Assembly: GCF_019050325.1 (NCBI RefSeq)
Contig: NZ_VOMB01000006.1
Span: 8,470 to 72,469 of the forward strand
Length of the DNA stretch: 64,000 nucleotides
From: [Mycobacterium] fortunisiensis
GTDB taxonomy: Bacteria > Actinomycetota > Actinomycetes > Mycobacteriales > Mycobacteriaceae
Direction of reading: 5' to 3'
Position 1 is the stretch's first letter. Each line of letters opens with the position of its first letter. The position numbers and the translations under genes are program-made. The notes below the pieces were generated by a model. The model made no database searches. It worked only from the letters and a program-made list of their open reading frames with translations, and had not been told where the DNA came from. This document shows, piece by piece, positions 13,189 through 24,509 of this stretch.

Positions 13189-13854
13189 TCACCAGAGGCC
13201 GGGCACCAGCCGGTGGGGCACCTTCTGCATATAGGAGCCGTAACCGGTCAGCTCTTCACGGAGCAGTTTTTCTTCATCGCAAATCCGAAGCGCAAAAATC
13301 AAGGGGGCGGGAATGGCGAAAAGGAGCCCCCAGTACGAGCCGAGCGCGAGCGGTGTTCCGGTATAGAGGAAGGTGTTGAACGTGTACATGGGGTGCCGCA
13401 CCAGCGCGTACACGCCGGTGGAGATCAGGGGTTGGTCTTCCTCTACCCGAATGGTGATGGCTGCGTGGCTGTTCTGTGCAAAGACCTGGGTTACGCCACC
13501 GATTCCGACCACTATCAGAACGAAACCCACCAGGCAGAGCGGTATCGGGACGGTGGACCAGCCGAATCGATGATCGAGAGCGCTGACCACCACCAGGGCA
13601 ATCCAGAAAACGTACGTGGCAACCGACAAGACTTTTTGCACGCCCCTTGACTCGGACGCCATCATGCGACGTTCGAGTATGGCAGGCGACTTGCGCAGGA
13701 GATAGATACTCGCGACCCACGAAGCTGCCAGCAGGACTGCGAAAAACAGCCATGCCTGCCAGTAGTTCAGGGTGCCTGCCGGCACGAACAGAAGCAACCA
13801 CAGGGCCGACATCAGAAGAAAGCCCGACAGGAGCATTTTGAGAATGGACTTCAT
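13189..13854 (-). CDS. ICMT/PEMT-like integral membrane methyltransferase
   Basis: The 221-residue protein has several hydrophobic segments (residues about 5-25, 30-50, 75-95, 105-125 and 165-190). Near its C-terminus are the hallmarks of isoprenylcysteine carboxyl methyltransferase-like proteins: RHPMYTFNTFLYTG followed by EEKLLREELTGYGSYMQKV and a final PHRLVPGLW. Family members use S-adenosylmethionine to methylate carboxylates or phospholipids within membranes. The start was placed at 13854 because a strong ribosome binding site (GGGGAGGG) lies just upstream; longer reading frames lack this. It is the last gene of the PKS-Gap-acyltransferase operon (28 bp after the acyltransferase) and is tail to tail with the NRPS. 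In this setting it could esterify the peptide C-terminus after thioesterase release; that role is inferred. A generic lipid methyltransferase is the alternative. Confidence 0.8.
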   Translation of the reverse strand: MKSILKMLLSGFLLMSALWLLLFVPAGTLNYWQAWLFFAVLLAASWVASIYLLRKSPAILERRMMASESRGVQKVLSVATYVFWIALVVVSALDHRFGWSTVPIPLCLVGFVLIVVGIGGVTQVFAQNSHAAITIRVEEDQPLISTGVYALVRHPMYTFNTFLYTGTPLALGSYWGLLFAIPAPLIFALRICDEEKLLREELTGYGSYMQKVPHRLVPGLW

Positions 13855-13882
13855 GGACCCTCCCCGGCCATCGCCCGGTCGT

Positions 13883-15262
13883 TCACAGATACGTACCGGT
13901 GAGTGAGTATTCTGACAAGGCACTTGAAAGATCCTGGTGCAGATCGTCTTTCGAGTTGGATCGGCCCGGAAGGCAGGAAATCAGCGAGATGAAGATCCGC
14001 CCCTGCACCGTTCCCGCGAGCAGCGTCTGCACCCCGCCGTACCGCTGCATCGTCGCCGGGGCCACCCCGAGGTGGTGCAGTCTGAGGGCGAAGCGGTCGG
14101 TGTCCGCGCCGTCCGGTCGGGCGGCGGCGGCAGCGATCACACCGACATTCGATGCGCCGACGAGGTTGAACGGATTGCCCCTCGTTGCCCCACGTGCGGC
14201 GCTGAGGAACCGCCGAGGCAGCAACGGAACCAACGCATTCAGGAAGTCCTGGGGGTCGGGAACCTCCTGGTGCCGAATCAGTGCTTGTTTGACCGCAGCC
14301 CTGATTTCGCGCAGGTCGGTAGCAGCGGGTGCCGGGTCGACGGTGGCGCGGACACCGCTGATCGCGTTGGCGCGGGTGTCGCCCTCGGTGCGCTCGTTGA
14401 CCGGAAGCGTCACGACCACCGAACCGTCGGTGGCCACCCGCCCGGCGCGCTGGGCGAGGCGCGCTGCAAGCCCGACGAGCAGCGTGTTGCTGGTCCCGCC
14501 GAGCGACTGCGCGCGGGCTTCCCACGCGGCCGCATCGACGAAGACCGTTGCGGTGGGGAGTATGTCGGATTCGTTTCCCGGCGAGGCGGGCGCAGGCGAT
14601 TTGGACGGTGGGGGAGCCGCCGGTTCGGCTGTGTCGCGACCACCGCGGGCCAACGTGATCGAAGCGGCAATGGCACGGCCGATATCCGGGATGTCGCGCA
14701 TTGTCTGCCGGGCGTCCTGGCGCACGGCCTGCCACCAGGTGCGCGACGCGGCGGGCGGCCAGCATATCGGGTCGACGCGGCCCAGCGATGCGTCGGCCAC
14801 CGCCTCCCACAATCCGACGCCGTCGGTGATGCAGTGCGAGATGGCCAGGCTCAGACCGGTACCGCCGTCGGTGAACGGTAGTGCGGCAAGCCGCCACACC
14901 GGGCCCTGCTCGCAATCCAACGGACGATGGGCCTGCTCGTCGAGCCAGTCGCCGAACGCTTCACGCGGTTGTGCCGCAGCGTCTACTTCGAGATCACTGA
15001 AATGTTCCGGGGCTACCCAGCGACTGCGTCCGAATGGCAATGGGGACTGCGCGATACAGCGAGACAGCCGGCCCCGCTGCAGGTTCTGGTGGAACTCTTG
15101 CAGACCATCGACATCGATGGGCCGGTCACAGACCCAGACACACTGCAGAACCGTGTTCGATCCGGTCGCCTGGCCGAGATCGAACATGGCTTGGTCGAGC
15201 AGATCGAGTACATTGCTCGTCGTCGTACGGTGCGAGTCACGCGGCTTCGTCCGGTAGATCAT
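13883..15262 (-). CDS. HxxxDG acyltransferase (PapA or WS/DGAT superfamily)
   Basis: This 459-residue protein has the condensation-superfamily catalytic motif as SHCITDG near residue 145, preceded by a WS/DGAT-like N-terminus and followed by a conserved C-terminal stretch (NLVGASNVGV). PapA-type enzymes move acyl chains from carrier proteins or CoA onto hydroxyl groups of lipids and peptides in mycobacteria. Between the two lobes, around residues 210-245, is a Pro/Ala/Ser-rich linker. The start at 15262 lies two bases after the Gap stop codon, so the two are translated together. In this locus it may transfer the PKS-made chain, or acylate a hydroxyl such as that of the predicted threonine. 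The exact substrate cannot be read from the sequence. Confidence 0.82.
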   Translation of the reverse strand: MIYRTKPRDSHRTTTSNVLDLLDQAMFDLGQATGSNTVLQCVWVCDRPIDVDGLQEFHQNLQRGRLSRCIAQSPLPFGRSRWVAPEHFSDLEVDAAAQPREAFGDWLDEQAHRPLDCEQGPVWRLAALPFTDGGTGLSLAISHCITDGVGLWEAVADASLGRVDPICWPPAASRTWWQAVRQDARQTMRDIPDIGRAIAASITLARGGRDTAEPAAPPPSKSPAPASPGNESDILPTATVFVDAAAWEARAQSLGGTSNTLLVGLAARLAQRAGRVATDGSVVVTLPVNERTEGDTRANAISGVRATVDPAPAATDLREIRAAVKQALIRHQEVPDPQDFLNALVPLLPRRFLSAARGATRGNPFNLVGASNVGVIAAAAARPDGADTDRFALRLHHLGVAPATMQRYGGVQTLLAGTVQGRIFISLISCLPGRSNSKDDLHQDLSSALSEYSLTGTYL

Positions 15263-15264
15263 GT

Positions 15265-16062
15265 CTAACTCGCCACGCCGCGCAGGAGCAGGAAGGCGCC
15301 GGCCACCGCCATGAGTGCCGCCACGAGCTTGCGTTGGTGGACGGCCGACCATTCGTGTAGCCGTCGCAGGACGGCGTGAGTTCGTTCCGGAGCCACCACG
15401 CTGTTGAGCAGAATGATTTCCTCGACCGCCAGTGCAACTATCACGTACACGGCGACCGCGGCGATCTGAATGTCGATCGCGACTCCGGACGCCACCACCA
15501 CGGCAAGGATGAGAACGGCCGCGTCCGCCGGTGGCAGCACCACGAGGCCGACGACGAACGAGATCCACGGCGAGCCGGTGCGCCAGCCGCGGCGGATCCG
15601 GCCCAGCAGCCGCTGAACCGCAGACCGTCCTTCCTGGGCCGGCTCCTCCGATTCCAACAGCAGCGAAAGTGAAGACGGTGCGGTCTGACCGCCCGTGGAC
15701 TGCTGCCTGCCCGTGTTCGACTGCGTCACCACCCCGCTGCGGGCGGACGCTCTGGACGACGAGCGCACGGCCATCAGCACGGATCCCGCCAGCAGAAGCA
15801 CCCCGAGTCCGATCGCAATGTACTGGGCGGCAGGGCTTGTCGTCGGATGCGCAAAGTCCTTCACGAAGTTCGCCGAGGCCGGCATGGTGTGCAACAGGAT
15901 CAGCGGGATGAACAGGCTGACGAGACCCACGATGAGCGCTCCGAGCCACCACGCAAGCAGGTTCTTGATCGGCCGTGGGCGGGACAACACCATGAGGATG
16001 ATCCCGAGCCGCACGGGGTTCACCGTCGTCAGGAGTGCCAACACCAGTATCGGTCCCCACAT
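15265..16062 (-). CDS. gap: Gap-like (GPL/sulfolipid addressing family) membrane protein
   Basis: This 265-residue protein has about six transmembrane segments: an N-terminal helix after MWGPILVLALLTTVNPVRLG, further helices near residues 40-60 and 85-105, a long polar cytoplasmic loop (about 110-170, rich in Ser and Gln) and three helices in the C-terminal third. The start MWGPILVL, the NPVRLG motif and the topology fit the Sap/Gap family needed to move sulfolipids and GPLs to the mycobacterial surface. The start at 16062 is 4 bp after the PKS stop; a longer upstream frame would read through PKS sequence and was rejected. In GPL loci gap sits beside the mps genes, and here it lies between PKS and acyltransferase. 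It probably helps deliver the finished lipopeptide with the MmpL pair. Confidence 0.85.
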   Translation of the reverse strand: MWGPILVLALLTTVNPVRLGIILMVLSRPRPIKNLLAWWLGALIVGLVSLFIPLILLHTMPASANFVKDFAHPTTSPAAQYIAIGLGVLLLAGSVLMAVRSSSRASARSGVVTQSNTGRQQSTGGQTAPSSLSLLLESEEPAQEGRSAVQRLLGRIRRGWRTGSPWISFVVGLVVLPPADAAVLILAVVVASGVAIDIQIAAVAVYVIVALAVEEIILLNSVVAPERTHAVLRRLHEWSAVHQRKLVAALMAVAGAFLLLRGVAS

Positions 16063-16066
16063 GTCG

Positions 16067-19000
16067 TCAGACCGCCCCAGCGGGAAGGAGCTTCTCGCAC
16101 AACAGTTCCGCCAACCCCTGCACGGTGGTGATGCCGGTGGCCGAGATGCGTACTCCGGTTTCGTTCTCGATACGGGTGCGTAGCTCGAGCGCGCCGAGGG
16201 AATCCATTCCGTACTCGGACAGGGGGCGGTCGGGATCGACACTGCGCCGCAGGATCACGCCGACCTGATCGGCGATCATCTGCCGCAGTTTGGTGGTCCA
16301 CTCGTCCGGTGGCAGCACGTCGAGTTCGGCCCGCAGCTTGCTGGTGCCGGTAGAGCTTTGTCCGGTGGCCCGGAACGCCTCGGCGAACGGGCTGCGTTCG
16401 GCGAACATGGTCAACCACGGTGCACCGGCGATGGGGGCGTATCCGGTATACGGGCGGTCGTGCCGTAGCAGTGCTTCGAACGCGTAGGCGCCTTCCTCGG
16501 GAGCGATGGCGGCTCCGGTGCTCTCGGCCAGGGCGGTGCCCCGGCCGATCTGCCCCCAGGCTCCCCAGGCGATCGAAGTGGCCGGCAGCCCTTGAGCCCG
16601 CCGCCACAGGCTGAACGCATCCAGCCAGCTGTTGGCCGCGGCATAGGCCCCCTGTCCGGGGGAACCGACCAGTGCCGCGGCCGAGGAGAACGAGCAGAAC
16701 CAGTCCAACTGCTGGTTCGCGCCGGCCCCCTGGAGGGCCTGGTGCAGATTCCACGCTCCGTGAACCTTTGGGGCCCAGTCACGCTCGATGAGATCGTCGG
16801 TGATGTTGGTCAGCGCCGCATCCTCGATCACACCTGCCGCGTGCAGCACACCGCGGACCGAGAGTCCGCCCGCGGTGGCTGCGGCCACCAGCCGCTCTGC
16901 GGTCGCCGGAGCGGCGATATCGCCGCGCTCGACGACCACGTCGACACCGGCGGCTCGGATCCGTTCGATCGCCGTCAGGGCCGCCGCGGTCGGCTCAGAA
17001 CGCGACGACAGCACGATCCGCCCGCAGCCGTTCGCCGCCATCCTCTCGGCGAGGAACAAGCCCAGTCCGCCGAGGCCACCGGTGACGATGTACGCCCCGT
17101 CCGGGCGGAACACCCGGACCTGGGCCGGGGGCACCACAAGTCGACTCGAACCGGTATGGGGGACGTCCAGTACGAGCTTGCCGGTGTGCTGCGCGCCGCT
17201 CATCATCCGGATGGCAGTGGCGGCCTCGGTGAGCGGGTAGCGGGTGAACTCCGGGATCGGTAGCTCACCCTCGGCGGTGAGCAGATACACCGTGGACAGC
17301 AACTCGCGCAGGCGATCGGGATGGCTGACGGACATCAACGCCAGGTCGACGGCGTAGAACGACAGGTTGCGGCGGAAGGGGAAGAGTCCCAACCGGGTGT
17401 CGGCGTAGATGTCCCGCTTGCCGATCTCCACGAATCGCCCACCGAATGCCAGTAATTCCAGTCCGGCCCGCTGGGCGGCCCCGGTCACCGAGTTCAGCAC
17501 GATGTCCACTCCGTAGCCGTCGGTGTCGCGGCGGATCTCATCGGCGAACTCGAGTGTCCGCGAGTCGTACACGTGTTCCACACCCATGTCGCGCAGCAGT
17601 TGCCGGCGATGCTCGCTGCCGGCGGTGGCGAAGATTTCCGCACCCGCAGCGCGAGCGATCGCCATCGCCGCCCGGCCCACTCCGCCGGTCGCGGAGTGGA
17701 TCAGCACCTTGTCGCCGGATCGGATCCGGGCCATGTCGTTGAGCCCGTAGTAGGCGGTGGCGGTCGCAATGGTCAGTGCGGCCGCCTCGGCGTCGGACAG
17801 GCCGGCCGGCACGGTGGCGGCCAAGCGGGCATCGCAGGTGACGAATGTGCCCCAACAACCGTCGGCGCACAGACCGCCGACGTGATCGCCGACCTTGTGT
17901 CCGGTCACGTCGGGACCGACCGCGGTCACCACACCGGCGAAGTCGATGCCGAGCTGCGGCAGGTGCCCATCGAAGGCGGGATAGCGGCCGAAGGCCACCA
18001 ACACGTCGGCGAAGTTGACGCTGGAGGCGTTGACGGCGACCTCGATCTGACCGGTCCCGGGGGGAACATGCTCGCAGGCAACGAGTTCCATCGTCTCCAG
18101 ATCGCCGGGGGTACGGATCTGCAACCGCATCCGGTCGCGTTCGGGATCGGCGACGGTGGTCTGCCGCTCGTCAGGGCGCAGCGGGGCCAGGCACAACCGC
18201 GCCGTGTACCACCGATCGTCGCGCCAGGCGGTTTCGTCCTCCTCCGATCCGCTGAGGAGTTGGCGGGCCAACTGCACCCCGTCGGTGGCATCGTCCAGAT
18301 CGATCTGGGTGGCGGCCAGATGCGGGTGCTCGGCGCCGATGACCCGGATCAATCCCCGCAGCTCGGCCTGTTCCAGATTGACGGCATCGCCGGGCAGCAC
18401 GGTCTGGGCATTGCGGGTCACCACGTACAGGCGCGGCGGCTCGCCGGTGATCTGCGGCAGCTCACGGGTGATGTGAACCAGCTGACGCAGATGCTCGCGG
18501 CCCAACATCGGTGATTGCTGCGCGCCCGCACCGTTCTGCGGGGCCTCCATGATCACCACCCCGGTGAACCGGGTTGCCCGCAGATGGCCGACGAGCTGTT
18601 CACACGTCGGTGAGTCGTCGCCCCGGTCGGGCCAGGACATGCTGATGCATTGTGCGCCACGGTCCTTCAGCGCCTCGGCCAACCGCACCACGCCCGCATC
18701 CGGGTGTGGCGACGTTCCGATCAGCAGCCAGGACCCGGCGTCGGCGTATTCCACCTCGGGCAGCTCACGTTGTCGCCATTCGACGGTCAGCAACCGCTCG
18801 CTGAACACTTGCTCGTCGTACCGGTCGGTGGAAGTTCCGGCGCCGAGGCGCAATCCCTGGACCCGCAGCAGCACCGTGCCGTCCTCGTCGAGTACATCGA
18901 TATCGGCCTCCACCCCGGTGGCGTCGGACTTGAGCAACCGCGTGTAGCAGTAGCGGGCGTTGCGTGCCGAACCGTAGGCCCGCAGTCGTCTGACCCCGAG

Positions 19001-22000
19001 TGGCAGCCCCAGCGCGTCCCCGCCGAGCGCCTGCACCGCGGGATGGGCCTCGATGGATTGGAAGCAGGCGTCCAGAAGCGCCGGGTGCACCCCGTACGCG
19101 TCCTGTTGCGAACGGATCGAGCGGGGCAGCGCGACCTCGGCGAACACCGTCTGGGCCGGCGCCTGGCCGGTGTGGACGCTGACCAGACCGGTGAAGGCGG
19201 GACCGTACTGAATACCGTGCCGGCTCACTCGATCCCGCACATCGTCGCCGTCTTCACCGTCCGGGTGGGCGGAGCGGACCGCGGATATGTCATACGGCGG
19301 TGGCGGTTCGTCGACCGCGGGGTGCAGCACCGCGGTGGCGTGCCGCACCTGCTGTTCGGCGTCGTCGGTCGTGACGCTGAACACCGCGCCGCCGGGAAAT
19401 GACATCGATGCGGCGGCCCCGACGGTTGTCTGCTCGTCCAGCAGCATCGCCTGATCGAACCGAATATTCCGGACCTCGGCTGCGTCACCCCAGACTACCT
19501 GCGCGGCCGCCAGCGCCATTTCGCAGTAGGCCGCCCCCGGAAGTACAGCCACGTTGCGAATCTGGTGGTCACCGAGCCACGGCTGGGCGGCCGTGCCCAC
19601 ATCCGCCTGCCAGACGTACCGTTCCGGTTCCTCGTGGAGCCGAACATTGGCACCCAACAGTGGGTGCACCGCGATGGTGCAGCCGCCGTGGGTCGCAGAC
19701 TCCCGACCGTCACCGGCCAGCCAGGACTTGCGATGCGTCCACGTCGGAAGCGGCGCATCCACCAGGCGACCGGCCGGACACAGCGTCGAGAAGTCGACGG
19801 CGGCGCCCGCGCTGTGCAGATCGATCAGGAACCCGCGCAGCCCTTTCCGCAGCTCCTGTCCGCGGCGCATCGCGGCCAGGGCGGCGATGGGTGTCCCGCG
19901 GTTGTCCGCGGTCTGTTCGAGAGCACGAGTGAGCAGCGGGTGGGGGGACAGTTCGGCGAAGACCCGGTAACCGTCCTCCAACGCCGCCTGTACCGCGGTG
20001 GCGAAGCGCACCATCTTCCGCATGTTGGTCACCCAGTAGTGCGCGTCGCACACCGGCTGCTCGCGGGGGTCGAACAGCGTCGCCGAGTAGAACGGGATCT
20101 CCGGTGTCATGGGTGTGAGATCGGCGAGCGCCGTGGCCAGATCGTCGGCGATCGGTTCCACCTGCGGTGAGTGGAAGGCGACATCGACCGGGACCATGCG
20201 GGCCAGCACGCCGCGGGCTTCCCAGTCGCCGACCAGATCGCTCACCGTCTGCATCGCGCCGGCGATGACAGTGGACTGTGGTGACGCCACCACCGCCACC
20301 ACCACATCGTTGATGCCGCGGCCGGTCAGTTCCGAAAGGACTTGTTTGGCAGGCAGTTCCACGGCGGCTGTGGCGCCCTGACCGGCGATTCGGCACATCA
20401 GCTTCGACCGGCGGCAGATGAGGCGCAGGCCGTCCGCCATCGTGAGGGCCCCGGCCACGACGGCTGCCGCGGCCTCGCCCAGTGAGTGACCGATGACGGC
20501 GGCGGGCCGGATTCCGTAAGCCTTCATGGCAGCGGCCAACGCCACCTGCATGGTGAACAACGTGGGCTGCAACCGGTCCTGGCCGGACACCGCCTCGGCC
20601 GCCGATATCGCCTCGGTGACCGAGAACCCGGCCTCGGCCGCGATGATCGGTTCGGCCTCGGCCACCGTGGCGGCGAACACCGGTTCGGTGGCCAGGAGCT
20701 CGGTGCCCATCCCGGCCCATTGCGAGCCCTGCCCCGAGAACACCCATACCGGTCCCCGGTCGTCGTGCCCGACCGCGGCTTGATAGGGCGTGTCGCCGTC
20801 GGCGACCTCGCGCAGGGCTGCGACGAGTTCTGTTGGGCTGCTTGCGCTGACGGCGGTGCGCACGGGCCGGTGTACTCGCCGGCACGCCAGCGTGTAGGAC
20901 AGATCCGGCAGGGCAATGTCCTCGTGTGCCGCCACCCAGTCCGCCAGCCGGCCGGCGGTGCGGCGCAGTTCGTCGGCCGAGGTGGACGACACCGGGAACA
21001 GCAGCGGTGTCGATTCAGATTCCGGCCGCGGGGCCGTCGAGGCCGGCTCGGGCGCCTGCTCCAGAACGGCGTGCACGTTGGTCCCGGACAGGCCGTACGA
21101 CGACACCACCGCCCGCCGCGGATGGTGCCCATTGGTGCACCACGGCGTGGTCTGTTGGGGCACAAACAGATTGGTCCGGATCTGGGCGAGCTGGTCCGGC
21201 AACCGGGTGAAGTGCAGGTTCTGCGGCACCACGCCATGTTCCAGTGCCAGGACCGCCTTCATCAGCCCGACCGCCCCGGAAGCTGCCTGCGCATGTCCCA
21301 AATTGGTCTTCACCGAGGCCAGCGCACAGGGACCGTCGACGCCGTAGACCTTGGCCAGGCTGGCGTATTCGATGGGATCGCCCACCGGGGTACCGGTGCC
21401 GTGCGCCTCGACCATGCCGACCGTGTTCGGATCGACGCCGGCCGCGGACAACGCCGCTCGGTACACCGCGGTCTGCGCGGCGTCCGAGGGAGTGGCGATG
21501 TTCACGGTGTGCCCGTCCTGATTCGCGGCGGTACCGCGCACCACGGCCAGGATCCGATCGCCGTCGCGCACGGCGTCCGCGAGCCGCTTGAGCACGATCA
21601 CGACGCAGCCCTCGCCGCTGACGAACCCGTCGGCGGCGACGTCGAAGGCGTGGCAACGCCCGGTCGCCGACAGCATCCCCTCGGCCGACCCCGAGGCGAA
21701 CTTTCGTGGATCCAGGGCCAACGTGGCGCCGCCGGCCAAGGCGAGGTCGCTCTCCCCCTCGTGCAGGCTGCGGCACGCCAGGTGCACCGCGGTCAACCCG
21801 GACGAACACGCGGTGTCCACCGTGAGTGCGGGGCCGTGCACGCCGAGCGCGTAGGCGATCCGTCCCGACGCCAGGCTGAAGTTGTTGCCGCTGAAGCCGT
21901 ATGCCGCTTCCAGCGACCGAGCGTCCGCGGCCAGCATCTGATAGTCGGCGTGCGTCAAACCGATGAACACACCGGTCAGCGAATCGGCCAGATCCTCGCG

Positions 22001-22360
22001 GGTCAGGCCAGAGTGCTCCATGGCTTCCCACGAGGTCTCCAGCAACAACCGGTGCTGGGGATCGAGTGCGGCGCACTCGCGTTCGTTGATCCCGAAGAAG
22101 TCAGCGTCGAAGCCGGCGACGTCATCGAGGAACGCGCCCCATTTCGATACCGACCGGCCCGGGACGCCGGGTTCCGGATCGTAGTATTCGTCGGCGTCCC
22201 AACGGTCCGGTGGAACCTCGGTGACCAGGTCATCGCCACGTAGCAACGCCTCCCACAGAAGTTCGGGGGAGTCGATGCCGCCGGGGAGCCGGCAGGACAT
22301 GCCGATGACGGCGATGGGCGTGACCGGCGCGGCACCAGGCGCGCTGTCGGATGCGGTCAA
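16067..22360 (-). CDS. Fully reducing Mas-like type I polyketide synthase (KS-AT-DH-ER-KR-ACP)
   Basis: About 2097 residues, the usual size of Mas/Pks2/Pks5 proteins. The domain order is as follows: KS (DTACSSG near 185, EAHGTGT, KTNLGH), AT (GHSLGE near 624), DH ([15 protein letters not shown] near 928), ER (about 1420-1740, SATGGVG), KR (TGGLGGLG near 1757, active-site Tyr in [13 protein letters not shown]) and ACP ([11 protein letters not shown] near 2053). All reductive domains appear intact, so it should extend a starter to a saturated chain iteratively. The AT motif reads VAFHSPQ where I recall ASH in Mas, pointing to malonyl rather than methylmalonyl units. The start is set at a TTG (22360) because GGAGGAGGGG precedes it and the protein then begins [21 protein letters not shown], typical of the family. 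Upstream in-frame starts (to about 22648) lack this support. It is the first gene of the four-gene operon and divergent from the FAAL. Confidence 0.94.
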   Translation of the reverse strand: MTASDSAPGAAPVTPIAVIGMSCRLPGGIDSPELLWEALLRGDDLVTEVPPDRWDADEYYDPEPGVPGRSVSKWGAFLDDVAGFDADFFGINERECAALDPQHRLLLETSWEAMEHSGLTREDLADSLTGVFIGLTHADYQMLAADARSLEAAYGFSGNNFSLASGRIAYALGVHGPALTVDTACSSGLTAVHLACRSLHEGESDLALAGGATLALDPRKFASGSAEGMLSATGRCHAFDVAADGFVSGEGCVVIVLKRLADAVRDGDRILAVVRGTAANQDGHTVNIATPSDAAQTAVYRAALSAAGVDPNTVGMVEAHGTGTPVGDPIEYASLAKVYGVDGPCALASVKTNLGHAQAASGAVGLMKAVLALEHGVVPQNLHFTRLPDQLAQIRTNLFVPQQTTPWCTNGHHPRRAVVSSYGLSGTNVHAVLEQAPEPASTAPRPESESTPLLFPVSSTSADELRRTAGRLADWVAAHEDIALPDLSYTLACRRVHRPVRTAVSASSPTELVAALREVADGDTPYQAAVGHDDRGPVWVFSGQGSQWAGMGTELLATEPVFAATVAEAEPIIAAEAGFSVTEAISAAEAVSGQDRLQPTLFTMQVALAAAMKAYGIRPAAVIGHSLGEAAAAVVAGALTMADGLRLICRRSKLMCRIAGQGATAAVELPAKQVLSELTGRGINDVVVAVVASPQSTVIAGAMQTVSDLVGDWEARGVLARMVPVDVAFHSPQVEPIADDLATALADLTPMTPEIPFYSATLFDPREQPVCDAHYWVTNMRKMVRFATAVQAALEDGYRVFAELSPHPLLTRALEQTADNRGTPIAALAAMRRGQELRKGLRGFLIDLHSAGAAVDFSTLCPAGRLVDAPLPTWTHRKSWLAGDGRESATHGGCTIAVHPLLGANVRLHEEPERYVWQADVGTAAQPWLGDHQIRNVAVLPGAAYCEMALAAAQVVWGDAAEVRNIRFDQAMLLDEQTTVGAAASMSFPGGAVFSVTTDDAEQQVRHATAVLHPAVDEPPPPYDISAVRSAHPDGEDGDDVRDRVSRHGIQYGPAFTGLVSVHTGQAPAQTVFAEVALPRSIRSQQDAYGVHPALLDACFQSIEAHPAVQALGGDALGLPLGVRRLRAYGSARNARYCYTRLLKSDATGVEADIDVLDEDGTVLLRVQGLRLGAGTSTDRYDEQVFSERLLTVEWRQRELPEVEYADAGSWLLIGTSPHPDAGVVRLAEALKDRGAQCISMSWPDRGDDSPTCEQLVGHLRATRFTGVVIMEAPQNGAGAQQSPMLGREHLRQLVHITRELPQITGEPPRLYVVTRNAQTVLPGDAVNLEQAELRGLIRVIGAEHPHLAATQIDLDDATDGVQLARQLLSGSEEDETAWRDDRWYTARLCLAPLRPDERQTTVADPERDRMRLQIRTPGDLETMELVACEHVPPGTGQIEVAVNASSVNFADVLVAFGRYPAFDGHLPQLGIDFAGVVTAVGPDVTGHKVGDHVGGLCADGCWGTFVTCDARLAATVPAGLSDAEAAALTIATATAYYGLNDMARIRSGDKVLIHSATGGVGRAAMAIARAAGAEIFATAGSEHRRQLLRDMGVEHVYDSRTLEFADEIRRDTDGYGVDIVLNSVTGAAQRAGLELLAFGGRFVEIGKRDIYADTRLGLFPFRRNLSFYAVDLALMSVSHPDRLRELLSTVYLLTAEGELPIPEFTRYPLTEAATAIRMMSGAQHTGKLVLDVPHTGSSRLVVPPAQVRVFRPDGAYIVTGGLGGLGLFLAERMAANGCGRIVLSSRSEPTAAALTAIERIRAAGVDVVVERGDIAAPATAERLVAAATAGGLSVRGVLHAAGVIEDAALTNITDDLIERDWAPKVHGAWNLHQALQGAGANQQLDWFCSFSSAAALVGSPGQGAYAAANSWLDAFSLWRRAQGLPATSIAWGAWGQIGRGTALAESTGAAIAPEEGAYAFEALLRHDRPYTGYAPIAGAPWLTMFAERSPFAEAFRATGQSSTGTSKLRAELDVLPPDEWTTKLRQMIADQVGVILRRSVDPDRPLSEYGMDSLGALELRTRIENETGVRISATGITTVQGLAELLCEKLLPAGAV

Positions 22361-22769
22361 TTTCCCCTCCTCCCGGTCGGCCCCGCGCGGTTTTACCGGC
22401 ATCAGGCCCGATAGCCCGCTTTTGAGCGTCGAGCCCCAGAAATGTGGCCGGCGGTAACGCGCGGCCATTGCTGGTTCAACGCCCGTAGCGGGCGACCACA
22501 ACAAATAACGGTATGTTCGCTGAGGTTTCCTGTCTCGCGATCCGGCAATCGGCCGGAAAGATATCCGCGATTTCAAATACTTTGCCGGGCGGCGCCGGTG
22601 CATGCACTGACTGTCAAGATCAGAGGCCTGACGGCAGCGCAAAGTCAAGGTGCTGCTCCCGGCGCGGCCGCAGGCGTAATCACGTGTGTGTGATTCATGC
22701 AGGGCGCGATAACAAGTTTGCTGACGGTTCCGGTGATCTGATTTTGATTACCGCGATACCCTGATCGGC
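22361..22769. promoter_or_regulatory. Divergent promoter region between pks and FAAL
   Basis: This is a 409-bp non-coding gap from which both the acyl-chain PKS (leftward) and the FAAL (rightward) must be transcribed. It contains an inverted repeat AATCAC-N6-GTGATT at 22678-22695 that could bind a shared regulator. No unambiguous -35/-10 pair was identified, and no RNA gene is apparent. Confidence 0.5.
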
Positions 22770-24509
22770 GTGGTCGAGTCGTCCATTTTGTCGTTGCTGC
22801 ATGAACGTGCGAGCCTGCAGGGTGATGACACGGCGGTGACGTTTGTTGATTTCGAAAATAATTGGCACGGTACGGCCGAGACCTTGACATACGCCCAGTT
22901 GTATCGACGCACGTGCAACGTGGCGCGCGAACTCGGCAAGTTCGGCGCACCCGGTGACCGTGCCCTGATCCTGGCCCCACAGGGGTTGGACTACATCGTG
23001 GCGTTCTTCGGCGCACTGCTGGCCGGACGCATCGCGGTTCCGTTGGCGGTGCCACTCGGCGGCGTCAGCGACGAGCGGGTCGAATCGGTGCTGCAGGATG
23101 CGTCTCCGGCGGTCGTCCTCACCACTTCGGCAGTTGCCGACACCGTGGCCGGGCACGTCGAAAATCGTTCCGGCGGAGGGGTTCCAGTCGTCGTGGCAGC
23201 CGACTCGCTGGATCTCGATGCCCCGACAGGCGCCCAGTTCGGCGACGAAAACCATACGGGCACAGCGTATTTGCAATACACATCCGGGTCGACCAGGCGG
23301 CCGGCCGGGGTGATGATGTCGCACCGCAACCTGATGGTCAACTATGAACAACTGACGTCGGGCTATTTCGCGGAGTTCAACAACGTCGTGCCCGAGGGCT
23401 CCACCATCGTCTCCTGGCTGCCGTTCTATCACGACATGGGCTTGTACCTGGGAGTCTGCGCGCCGGTGCTGGCCGGAGTGCCGGCCGTGCTCATGAGTCC
23501 CGTGGCATTCCTGCAGCGCCCGGCCAGGTGGATGCAGATGCTGGCGGCCAACGGTCGCACCTATACCGCCGCACCGAACTTCGCCTTCGAACTTGCGGTG
23601 CGCAAGACCTCCGACGAAGACATGGCTGGACTCGATCTGTCCGACGTGCTCGCCATCATCACCGGTAGTGAACGGGTGCATCCGGCGACACTGGAGCGCT
23701 TCGTGAACCGTTTCGCGCCACTGAACCTGGGCGAGACGGTGATACGCCCGTCCTACGGGCTGGCTGAAGCTACGGTCTACGTGGCCACCCGGGCCTCGGG
23801 CGAACCGCCGGCGATCGTCCGATTCGACAGCGAACCGTTGACTCTCGGTAAGGCAACGCGTTGCCGGAACGGAGCCGGGACACCGCTGGTCAGCTATGGA
23901 GTTCCGGCCTCGCCGATGATCCGCATCGTCGATCCTGACACCTGCGTTGAGTGCCCGCCCGAAACTGTCGGGGAGATCTGGGTATACGGCGACAACGTCG
24001 CGAGCGGCTACTGGCAGCGGCCCGCCGAAACCGAATCGACATTCGGCGCCCGGATAGTGGCGCCGTCGGCTGGCACGCCGGAGGGGCCGTGGCTGCGCAC
24101 CGGAGATTCCGGCTTCCTGTTCGAGAACGAGCTGTACGTCATCGGCCGCATCAAGGATCTGTTGATCGTGTACGGGCGTAACCACTCTCCCGACGACATC
24201 GAGGCGACGATCCAGGAGATCAGCCGCAGCCGGTGTGCCGCGATCGCGGTGCCCGACGGCGCCACCGAGAAGCTCGTCGTCATCATCGAGGTGCGAAGAC
24301 ATGCCGATACCCCCGATGCATCAGGAGACCAGCTCTCCGCCGTCAAGCGCGACGTGACCTCGGCCATCTTCAACACCCACAGTCTCGGTGTGGCGGATCT
24401 GGTTCTGGTTCAGCCTGGTTCGATCCCGATCACGACGAGTGGCAAGGTCCGGCGGGCGGCATGCGTCGAGCAGTACCGACAGGGCGAGTTCGCTCGCCTG
24501 GACGCATAG
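22770..24509 (+). CDS. Long-chain fatty acyl-AMP ligase (FAAL), FadD23/FadD28-like
   Basis: The 579-residue protein adenylates a fatty acid and passes it to a carrier protein or PKS rather than to CoA. The adenylate-forming signature is [18 protein letters not shown] near residue 170, followed by [10 protein letters not shown], the acyl-binding TGSERV region, [11 protein letters not shown], and the hinge [16 protein letters not shown] near residue 470. The N-terminus ([24 protein letters not shown]) strongly resembles FAALs that serve Mas-type PKSs in M. tuberculosis. Translation starts at a GTG. Head to head with the PKS, it probably supplies the starter acyl chain to the PKS or loads the finished chain onto the first NRPS module, which lies outside the window. 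Confidence 0.93.
   Translation: MVESSILSLLHERASLQGDDTAVTFVDFENNWHGTAETLTYAQLYRRTCNVARELGKFGAPGDRALILAPQGLDYIVAFFGALLAGRIAVPLAVPLGGVSDERVESVLQDASPAVVLTTSAVADTVAGHVENRSGGGVPVVVAADSLDLDAPTGAQFGDENHTGTAYLQYTSGSTRRPAGVMMSHRNLMVNYEQLTSGYFAEFNNVVPEGSTIVSWLPFYHDMGLYLGVCAPVLAGVPAVLMSPVAFLQRPARWMQMLAANGRTYTAAPNFAFELAVRKTSDEDMAGLDLSDVLAIITGSERVHPATLERFVNRFAPLNLGETVIRPSYGLAEATVYVATRASGEPPAIVRFDSEPLTLGKATRCRNGAGTPLVSYGVPASPMIRIVDPDTCVECPPETVGEIWVYGDNVASGYWQRPAETESTFGARIVAPSAGTPEGPWLRTGDSGFLFENELYVIGRIKDLLIVYGRNHSPDDIEATIQEISRSRCAAIAVPDGATEKLVVIIEVRRHADTPDASGDQLSAVKRDVTSAIFNTHSLGVADLVLVQPGSIPITTSGKVRRAACVEQYRQGEFARLDA

Noticed and set aside
13883..16060. A 725-codon minus-strand frame that extends the acyltransferase upstream
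   Set aside because: The upstream part overlaps the Gap gene in another frame and is arginine/glycine-rich noise. The acyltransferase begins at MIYRTKP (15262), right after the Gap stop.
16062..16242. Longer Gap protein starting at 16242
   Set aside because: The extra N-terminus lies within the PKS ACP coding region and lacks membrane character; MWGPILVL fits the family start.
22361..22648. Longer PKS start at 22648
   Set aside because: The extra 96 residues are basic and unlike PKS N-termini, whereas TTG 22360 has a strong ribosome binding site and a normal PKS beginning.
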